From Prostheceraeus crozeri (taxonomy: Eukaryota; Platyhelminthes; Polycladida; Euryleptidae): a stretch of 64,000 nt of DNA. Shown here piece after piece: positions 59,701 to 64,000 of the stretch. Position 1 is the first letter of the stretch. Every line of letters starts with the position of its first letter. A program made the translations under genes and the position numbers. Under the pieces are notes generated by a model. That model searched no databases. It saw nothing but the letters and a program-made list of their open reading frames with translations, and was not told the origin of the DNA. The DNA is taken from contig CAJQUW010009239.1 in NCBI GenBank assembly GCA_907163375.1, positions 1,038,501 to 1,102,500 on the forward strand. Reading direction: 5' to 3'.

Positions 59701-62620
59701 ACAGATGATGACATTCATGTGAGCGAATTCACAAACGCGACAAAGTTACAAATACTTCGGAGTGTGAGGAAATACTAAATTACACTTATCCGGTTAAGTA
59801 TGTCATCGCTACTGAACAAGGAACCGGTTTAGACGATTTATCCGCTTGGATGCTAATATCAGCATACCTCCAACACATTACTTTGAATTAAATGCTCACT
59901 GCAATATTTTACTTCTGACACAAGCACGTAAAACATTGGCAGACGATTTCAATCGATCATTGTCGTTCTACAAGACAAAGTAAGACGAAAGATTTCACGT
60001 ATTTTTGCAACTATCGATCATCACTTGCACTTTCTCTTTGAAAGGAAACCTTGTCAACATATTTGTTAGTGGGCAGCCAGTATTGACGCAATTGTTGTAT
60101 ACAGTAGAGCAATGTTCGCAACGCCTGGTTGCACCATCCGGAAGTAGGTAATGCAACTCATTGATACAAGTCAACCTTAAGTCAACTGAGAATTCTAGGA
60201 GATCATCGTTTTGCCAATAAGCATGTCCTGTTTTTCGGTGTAATTGCGATCATAATAATAACTGAACGAAATGAAGCAATTTCTGATTACATTCTGGATC
60301 CTCTCAAATGGTTTGATATTCACGCGCAGTGTCTGTCTGATGAAACGTGCTACATGAAACTACGCAAGTTTACTTTAGCCGCATTATTGCTAACTGTCAC
60401 AAAAATCTATAAATTGCAGAGCTGTGCGCCGGTATATCATTCAAGACCAAATTGTTTCCACGACGCGTAGAATTTATTAGTTCCGAATTTTCGACCAACA
60501 GTTCACTGGCCATCATCAGGGAGGATAAAGGTAAAAGCGAACGCAAAGCATTAAAAATCAAGTTATCACGATATACTGAAGGTAGTTGTGACTGGTCAGT
60601 GGTCACGGTTAAAAGTATGCGAGCTGGCAAAGTGTGCTAACTCTCTAGAAACAGCCGTTTAGCCATCTTTTAGCAATTTACACATTTCAAATTAATGAAG
60701 ACAATAAGAGGAATAAGAGGTGCAGCATTTCACATTTTTGTCCAATTAGCCTCAGGTGATTTTACGGAAATTAACGTAGGAGATATATGCATACGTATGC
60801 GGAGAATTCCAAAATTGCACTACATGCTTTGCTAGTTGCTTGGAGTTGAATTGCTGGACCTGAAGACCCTTAGCAGCATGCATGCATAATATTTTTCATT
60901 ATCAATATCTGTATTATTAAAAGTACAAGTCAAATTATAGTGTAATAGTCATGACGTAGGGATTTCAGCATTTGTGGCTATGCAGTTCATTTTGAAATTT
61001 CATGCATACTGATTCAGACGCATTGACTACTGGTTGAAGTATCTAGGAGGCCTTTATAGTATAGGTTGCGCTTTGAAGCAGAAATAAGCTCACTCTCCAA
61101 CAGAAGTCAATGAACGATTTCTATTAGAAAGTTTCCCCTTTTTTGATTAGAGGAAGTCGGAGCTTCAGAAGCATTATTATACACATTTCTAGAAATGCAG
61201 CCTTAGTACAATACTAAATGTCATTTACAGACAAATTTCTATAAGAAGTTTACAAAGCGAATGCCTAATTTCATTTACAGATAAAATCCTGTAGCCTACC
61301 AAGTCTATAATTGATTTTCGTTATCTGAAAATTCACTTTAAATGTAATGTGCGCCGTCATCAGCTACACAGTAGCATATGATGCGCGCTATGAACATTCA
61401 ATAATTACATTTTTATTATCACATCATGTTCAAATTCTCTTACCGTGAGATCTTCGAAAATTGTCACTTCTGGACGCATTTTCTTCCCTGTGCATTCGGG
61501 TATACACCTAAAAGGGGGAAGTGTAGTAAATCATGGGATGCTTTTTTAGTACATCGGTAGAAATTCATACTAAAGCGCTATACCAGCAGGTTGAAATTTT
61601 CTTTCAGTAACATGTTCAAACAATGAGAAGACAGCTTGAGGTATGTTGTTGTATTGAAAATCAGTCACAAATTTTCGCGGTCGACCGACTTGTTCAAGTT
61701 ACTGAGGTATAACTATGTAACTTGAACCAGGCGGTCGACCGTGAAAATTATTGATTACTTCTTAATACAGCACCTCGGATCAAACTGCTTTCTCATACGT
61801 TACATCAATACAGTTTTGTACGGAGTGCAGTAAACGAATATGCTACGCATCCCACAACCTCGAGAATGGCCACAACCTCCACTAGCAGCAAGATGGGCAA
61901 GAAAGGAACTTAGAAACACATTTGGCGTCTCATCACATCACTTTGTCCTTTCACTTGAAATCATGCCTCGCAAGCTGATATGAGTTGTCTCGAAACGTTT
62001 GCGGCACGCAACACAGTGCTCTATTACGTCCTATAACTGAAATTAAAACTGAATTATAACCACCTTGTAAAAGAAAGGCTAATTTCTTGTATAAGAGTTG
62101 ACCATCTTTGTACATCGATTTAATTATGCATTGTGATTCCCCGTAACTCAATCGTTATACCTGTATGACCTAGACAAACCAATTAGTAGCCTAAATAAAA
62201 AAAATCCCGAATACCTCAAAAAGATGCTTTGTACCATGTAACTTCAGCTTTTCTTCGCTTCCAAACCTCTGAAATCCATCCACAAGTTTCGCTGTAAGAT
62301 AAAAACAGATACTTAACACTCGCATCACCTCGAAGAATCAGCCATGTTTCACGAATTCTTGCGTACAACCAGTACCAGCACAATATGATCAAATACTACT
62401 TTAAACACGGAACTAAATTTGGGACGGATCCATACCAGCCCCAATGTTCTTTAGTATGCTACAGTTCTGCTATGTCTGAGACTTAAGATGTTCGATAGTT
62501 AACGTTATAAAATTCTACAAATATGCTGTCAACGCGAGATGACTTTAGAACTAAGACAACTAACCAACAATTGAGTGACAAATATGGCCGATCCATTTTT
62601 GACGACCGAGGTCCTGAACA
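32743..62620 (-). CDS. RARS2: Mitochondrial arginyl-tRNA synthetase (RARS2), 3' part
   Basis: Spliced minus-strand gene that charges mitochondrial tRNA-Arg. Exons in order: 62565-62620 (tentative), 62215-62291, 61444-61507, 57687-57754, 56036-56145, 53364-53444, 52837-52897, 45630-45709, 42903-43033, 41194-41359, 39727-39837, 37815-37889, 33118-33137, 32838-32953. All have GT-AG borders and every phase joins without a stop. Compared from memory with human RARS2: [15 protein letters not shown] matches [28 protein letters not shown] matches [24 protein letters not shown] matches [24 protein letters not shown] matches the KMSKS-equivalent loop [23 protein letters not shown] matches LQYTHARL of the anticodon-binding DALR domain. 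The HIGH-motif region and N-terminus lie beyond the window. Introns run from 164 bp to about 7 kb. AATAAA at 32743-32748 is a likely poly(A) signal. Confidence 0.88.
32838..32953 (-). CDS. RARS2: RARS2 terminal exon
   Basis: 116 nt with stop TGA at 32838-32840. Encodes [20 protein letters not shown] and ends KAEITMIRI; fits the human [22 protein letters not shown] end by length and pattern. Acceptor ATTGCAG. Confidence 0.85.
33118..33137 (-). CDS. RARS2: RARS2 20-nt microexon
   Basis: Only 20 nt, flanked by acceptor GTTACAG and donor GTAAAA. It supplies (T)NIQQVS(R), which fits human (S)HLAAVA(H), and it is the only found way to join the phase-2 end of the 37.8-kb exon to the phase-1 start of the last exon. 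Confidence 0.75.
33138..37814 (-). other. RARS2 intron, 4.7 kb
   Basis: No gene seen inside. A 126-codon minus frame at 36033-36413 is hydrophobic and resembles nothing known; it is probably chance. Confidence 0.6.
37815..37889 (-). CDS. RARS2: RARS2 exon
   Basis: 75 nt. Encodes [20 protein letters not shown] then LRTL, parallel to human [24 protein letters not shown]. Donor GTGAGT. Confidence 0.93.
37890..39726 (-). other. RARS2 intron, 1.8 kb
   Basis: AT-rich, with no gene or repeat resolved. Confidence 0.7.
39727..39837 (-). CDS. RARS2: RARS2 exon
   Basis: 111 nt, phase 2 to 2. Encodes [20 protein letters not shown] and LSDMMLFLL, parallel to the human LEETFG...SVSILQHLL stretch. Donor GTAAGT. 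Confidence 0.85.
39838..41193 (-). other. RARS2 intron, 1.4 kb
   Basis: Contains the SINE at 40980-41136. Otherwise no gene. Confidence 0.7.
40980..41136 (-). repeat. tRNA-derived SINE
   Basis: On the minus strand a tRNA-like head reads CTCCGTGGTACAGTGGTTAA (box A, complement of about 41112-41134) and then GGTCCAGAGCTCGAGTACC (box B, complement of 41072-41090). Both internal RNA polymerase III boxes are present in the right order and spacing. The tail ends in a G run (plus-strand CCCCCCC at about 40985). It sits in a RARS2 intron. Confidence 0.7.
41194..41359 (-). CDS. RARS2: RARS2 exon, start of anticodon-binding domain
   Basis: 166 nt, the largest exon. Ends with [12 protein letters not shown], where the family has 'G..LQYTHARL'; QY.H.RL is the key DALR-domain signature. 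Donor GTGAGT. Confidence 0.92.
41887..42320 (+). mobile_element. Non-autonomous Helitron, 434 bp
   Basis: Starts TCTTATATATAAAATGC and ends with a hairpin (CCTGGACGAAGTCCGGG) followed by GGCCTTACTAG, that is 5'-TC ... hairpin ... CTAG-3' with no inverted repeats. It is inserted between A and T of a long (TA)n tract (flanks 41862-41886 and 42321-42333), the Helitron target preference. No Rep/helicase coding sequence, so it depended on an autonomous partner. It lies in the RARS2 intron 41360-42902. Confidence 0.88.
42321..42902 (-). other. RARS2 intron part with an unassigned open frame
   Basis: After the residual AT tract, a minus-strand 89-codon frame (42396-42665) has non-random-looking composition ([20 protein letters not shown]). 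I recognise no family and saw no splice signals that fit RARS2. It could be an old gene fragment. Confidence 0.4.
42903..43033 (-). CDS. RARS2: RARS2 exon with KMSKS-equivalent loop
   Basis: 131 nt. Encodes [20 protein letters not shown] then [10 protein letters not shown], parallel to human [27 protein letters not shown]. The catalytic loop lacks the Met of GMKTRRG but keeps the basic pair RK. Confidence 0.92.
43034..45629 (-). other. RARS2 intron, 2.6 kb
   Basis: No gene supported. Several overlapping frames of 70-95 codons between 43.8 and 45.1 kb lack recognisable motifs. Confidence 0.6.
45630..45709 (-). CDS. RARS2: RARS2 exon
   Basis: 80 nt. Encodes [20 protein letters not shown] then YSDTIE; parallel to human [25 protein letters not shown]. 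The usual DKGQ turn is changed to MEEQ. Confidence 0.9.
46347..46455 (+). repeat. tRNA-derived SINE
   Basis: Box A-like TAGCTCAGTTGATTAAGG near 46356 and box B-like AGGATTCGAGTCTGC at about 46406-46420, followed by an A-rich tail (AAAAATACAAAAATAAA). The order and spacing match a tRNA head. In the RARS2 intron 45710-52836. Confidence 0.75.
46456..46830. repeat. Degenerate repeat of CATGATCATAGTATGAT
   Basis: The word (C)ATGATCATAGTATGA and variants recur at least eight times (for example near 46463, 46559, 46602, 46655, 46682, 46712) with irregular spacers of about 25-50 bp containing T-rich TTTTTCAAAG. It follows the SINE directly. Confidence 0.65.
47327..50299 (-). mobile_element. PIF/Harbinger element with nested mariner
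   Basis: Inverted ends AGGTGGGTTTATACTCCACT and its complement, flanked by the TTA target duplication typical of Harbinger (47324-47326 and 50300-50302). Minus-strand transposase of the HARBI1 type: a helix-turn-helix-like N-terminal part (49955-49650), [20 protein letters not shown] with the first catalytic Asp, [12 protein letters not shown] with the second, and [11 protein letters not shown] from the third block at 47543-47594, left of the nested element. Without the nested insert it is only about 1.2 kb, so the C-terminal end and the usual Myb-like second gene are missing. The subterminal parts are packed with CTCTGCAGA words. Not active. Confidence 0.92.
47595..49367 (+). mobile_element. 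rosa-like (DD41D-type) mariner, 1773 bp
   Basis: TA duplication (47593-47594, 49368-49369) and inverted repeats of about 170 bp (47595-47765 and 49198-49367) that look identical. Transposase read rightward from a probable ATG at 48100 ([20 protein letters not shown]): an N-terminal helix-turn-helix part, then [13 protein letters not shown] (first Asp), [14 protein letters not shown] (second) and [16 protein letters not shown] (third). I count 42 residues between the second and third catalytic Asp, near the DD41D of the rosa group. Two frame changes, near 48450 and near 48995, break this copy. It sits inside the Harbinger transposase gene. Confidence 0.9.
50303..51150. other. RARS2 intron spacer
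   Basis: No gene or repeat resolved. Confidence 0.6.
51158..51412 (+). other. Lys-rich open frame, unassigned
   Basis: An 84-codon frame with a strongly basic, coiled-coil-like body ([20 protein letters not shown]) and a short Cys end ([11 protein letters not shown]). I recognise no family. It precedes the Penelope-like fragment by about 230 bp on the same strand and could be part of that element's debris, or a remnant of another gene. Confidence 0.35.
51640..52140 (+). mobile_element. Penelope-like element 3' fragment (GIY-YIG)
   Basis: The frame 51931-52140 reads [20 protein letters not shown], then [19 protein letters not shown] and LTHGCDV, the C-terminal part of a Penelope GIY-YIG endonuclease (compare 'YIGrT.rnLg.Ri.EH..kw...SaI..Hl...gH'). 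Upstream of 51900 a shifted reading continues the linker. No reverse transcriptase blocks were found, so it is a 5'-truncated copy. In the RARS2 intron 45710-52836. Confidence 0.8.
52837..52897 (-). CDS. RARS2: RARS2 exon
   Basis: 61 nt. Encodes (R)[20 protein letters not shown], the most conserved exon; human reads [21 protein letters not shown]. Donor GTGAGT. Confidence 0.93.
53364..53444 (-). CDS. RARS2: RARS2 exon
   Basis: 81 nt. Encodes [20 protein letters not shown] then NSLYLS, parallel to human [28 protein letters not shown]. Confidence 0.88.
53445..56035 (-). other. RARS2 intron, 2.6 kb
   Basis: Mostly non-coding. At 54805-54960 a plus-strand stretch looks coding (see separate entry). 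Repeated TCGAGTA/ATTCGAGCACAT words occur at about 54450-54550. Confidence 0.6.
54805..55052 (+). pseudogene. Unassigned coding-like fragment
   Basis: After an AG at about 54804, an open stretch reads [20 protein letters not shown] and [16 protein letters not shown], ending near 54960 at a possible donor GTAAGC. A second frame just after it reads [20 protein letters not shown]. Both look like real protein by composition (charged, amphipathic). I know no match. It could be an old retrogene, a transposon remnant or an exon of a nested plus-strand gene. Confidence 0.3.
56036..56145 (-). CDS. RARS2: RARS2 exon
   Basis: 110 nt, phase 0 to 2. Encodes [19 protein letters not shown] and [12 protein letters not shown]; the EY..ES.Y core is a conserved arginyl-tRNA synthetase catalytic-domain block. 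Confidence 0.9.
56146..57686 (-). other. RARS2 intron, 1.5 kb
   Basis: No gene or repeat resolved. Confidence 0.7.
57687..57754 (-). CDS. RARS2: RARS2 exon
   Basis: 68 nt, phase 1 to 0. Encodes [19 protein letters not shown], parallel to human [20 protein letters not shown]. Confidence 0.87.
58032..58112. repeat. Hairpin, 31-bp arms
   Basis: Arm GTAGGATCTTTATCATAAGT... (58032-58062) pairs with 58082-58112 at all but about three positions, with a 19-nt A/T loop. It could be a small MITE or the foot of a non-coding RNA hairpin. Confidence 0.85.
59273..59573. mobile_element. Small MITE, 301 bp
   Basis: Inverted ends ATTCTAACCCAATGAAGATG (59273-59292) and the exact complement at 59554-59573; the match extends a few bases further in. 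The interior is AT-rich and non-coding. No target duplication was evident. Confidence 0.7.
61444..61507 (-). CDS. RARS2: RARS2 exon
   Basis: 64 nt, phase 0 to 1. Encodes [18 protein letters not shown], parallel to human VYVQVNKEAADDKSVAK. Donor GTAAGA. Confidence 0.85.
61670..61749. repeat. Hairpin, 33-bp arms, in RARS2 intron
   Basis: Arm AATTTTCGCGGTCGACCG... (61670-61702) pairs with 61717-61749, about four mismatches, loop of 14 nt. It lies in the 707-bp RARS2 intron 61508-62214. Confidence 0.85.
62215..62291 (-). CDS. RARS2: RARS2 exon
   Basis: 77 nt. Encodes [18 protein letters not shown] and HLFE at its end, clearly parallel to human GTGFQLFGYEEKLQSN...HLFE. Acceptor TTACAG, donor GTATTC (weaker). 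Confidence 0.85.
62565..62620 (-). CDS. RARS2: RARS2 exon (tentative)
   Basis: 56 nt, phase 2 start and phase 1 end, fitting the next exon. Acceptor CTTGCAG is good; the donor is GTTAGT. Reads [18 protein letters not shown], near the place where human has the NYLGDWGMQFG block, but about five residues longer and weakly similar. Confidence 0.45.
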
Positions 62621-64000
62621 CTGCAAGATAAGCATCAATACATGTTCAAAACCTAGTCTGATTAGAAGTTAGAAAATCCGAAATATCACTTTTTATCACG
62701 ATTTTAATTAGTGTTTTGTTTACATCATGAAGCTATTGTCACACTAAAACTTCATTTCACATCACGTATCTTGTCTTAAAGCATGATGAATTATTTTTCA
62801 GGCAAATTCTGGTTCCCAATGCATGTATTTTGCTAAGTGAACTTCGTGATGGATTTAAGTCGGTCGTTTATTTACAAAATGCAACGAAGCTAATTTTGTT
62901 CAAGACAAACTGAGAAGAACGAATGACTAGAGCAATCACAGAGATCAGTCGTGCTGAAACAAGAAATTCATTTCTGCAAGTCTCCCTGCATTGTAATGCG
63001 CAAAATATGTAAAACCAAATTTTGGAAAGAATTCCACCAATTGGTGAGATTGGCTTCTTGTTTAGAATGCCAGACAATAGAATCAACTATAATCATCATC
63101 GTACAACAATTATATAATGTCAGAGAAAAAAGCAGGAAATAGGACATAGAAGTCAGGATATTGTCATACGATGATTGTATATATGTGTGTGAACGTACAC
63201 ATTAAATGCGCACATTGTTGATCAACAACATTCCTTCAAATTTCATGCGAAGTATTGGTGACTAAGTTACATTTATGTCACTAAAAGGCTCCATAAACGT
63301 CGCTGCTTACCCAACGCTACGCTAGACGCTCTATGAAATTGGAAACGGAGGCTAAATACAACGCACGCATACTTCATCCTCCATCAGAATAGATCTGTGG
63401 AAACTTCCACTACAGTTCCACTAAAAATTCAGGAAGTAAGGCCAAAAGTACCAGAATATACTAATCCCACCTTGCACACTGTGTTTGAAGTTGAATTCAG
63501 GAATCTTCCAATAAAGGAAAGTTATATGGTTGCACCAACCTGGAATCATTGTGACCCTACTATTCAATTTTTAATCCTATAGAAGTACAGACACTTAACA
63601 TTAACAATTTGGTACATCAAAATCACTAAACGGATTCATAATGGAATTGTTCTCTAGCAAAATTAATGTTACATTGAATTATTTGTTGTGACGTTCAGTC
63701 ATCTGTTGTCTTCAAATGTACTATACAACACCAACATTGTATATCATCTGAAAGGAAAAATATCTGATCTTGAAGATGCACTGTATTAAAGGGCTCCATC
63801 AGTGAATGTCTGCCAACCACATGCAAGTACTCCAACAAAGCCATTTTTCTCTTACGGAAAATATAACGTTAAAATGATGGATTGAAAAAATGAAATGTGC
63901 GTCTATGTATAGGCGAGTAAGAATGCTTATTGATAAGCATGTGTATTTTCACTTGCTAAGCGTACGGGAATCAATGAAGCTTGAAATATTTCAGAAATTA
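62621..64000. other. Upstream RARS2 intron or flank
   Basis: No convincing further RARS2 exon was found; the catalytic HIGH region and the N-terminus must lie beyond 64000 or in very diverged short exons. Confidence 0.6.

Larger units (their letters stand above)
57755..61443 (-). other. RARS2 intron, 3.7 kb
   Basis: Contains a tight hairpin (58032-58112) and a small MITE (59273-59573). No gene. Confidence 0.7.

Noticed and set aside
63311-63351. Possible additional RARS2 exon reading LRFQFHRASSVALG
   Set aside because: It has an acceptor-like and a donor-like border and faintly recalls the LRSTIIGN...ALG region, but its end phase does not fit the next tentative exon and it is four residues short.
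1-64000. CRISPR arrays, bacterial operons, rRNA genes
   Set aside because: No regular repeat-spacer pattern, no ribosome-binding-site-led gene strings and no rRNA-like sequence were seen.

Overview
The window is animal nuclear DNA: AT-rich, gene-poor, with spliced genes, vertebrate-type TTAGGG repeats and a varied transposon load. Nothing bacterial or organellar is seen. The species cannot be named; a marine-type invertebrate is plausible from the mix of Penelope-like, Polinton, Helitron, Harbinger and rosa-like elements, but that is inference.

Left part (1-8.7 kb): mostly non-coding. It holds one exon-like open frame on the minus strand (2256-2539), a 250-bp hairpin repeat, a degraded Penelope-like retroelement with GIY-YIG motif (3.6-5.75 kb), a LINE 3' fragment and a 1.13-kb foldback repeat with arms of about 400 bp.

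Middle (8716-29412): a complete-length Polinton/Maverick of 20,697 bp with terminal inverted repeats and a perfect 6-bp target duplication (GGCATT). Plus-strand block, left to right: RING gene, two small genes, an unknown gene, packaging ATPase, a GEI-type unknown, integrase with chromodomain, penton (minor capsid), basic pVI/core-like protein, major capsid, adenain-like protease. A minus-strand block converges on it: TBP-like and PC4-like candidates, protein-primed DNA polymerase B with a zinc-finger N-terminus, a spliced gene of unknown role and a small basic gene; one more small plus-strand gene sits next to the right end. Many of the coding parts are broken (roughly ten or more breaks), so it is treated as a fossil, although its ends look young. 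A MITE has landed where the two blocks converge.

Right part (29.4-64 kb): the 3' two-thirds of a host gene on the minus strand that I identify as mitochondrial arginyl-tRNA synthetase (RARS2), at least 14 exons over 30 kb with every intron phase consistent, including a 20-nt microexon. Its introns carry a Helitron, SINEs, a rosa-like mariner nested inside a PIF/Harbinger, a second Penelope-like fragment, MITEs and hairpins. The 5' end of RARS2 lies beyond the window.
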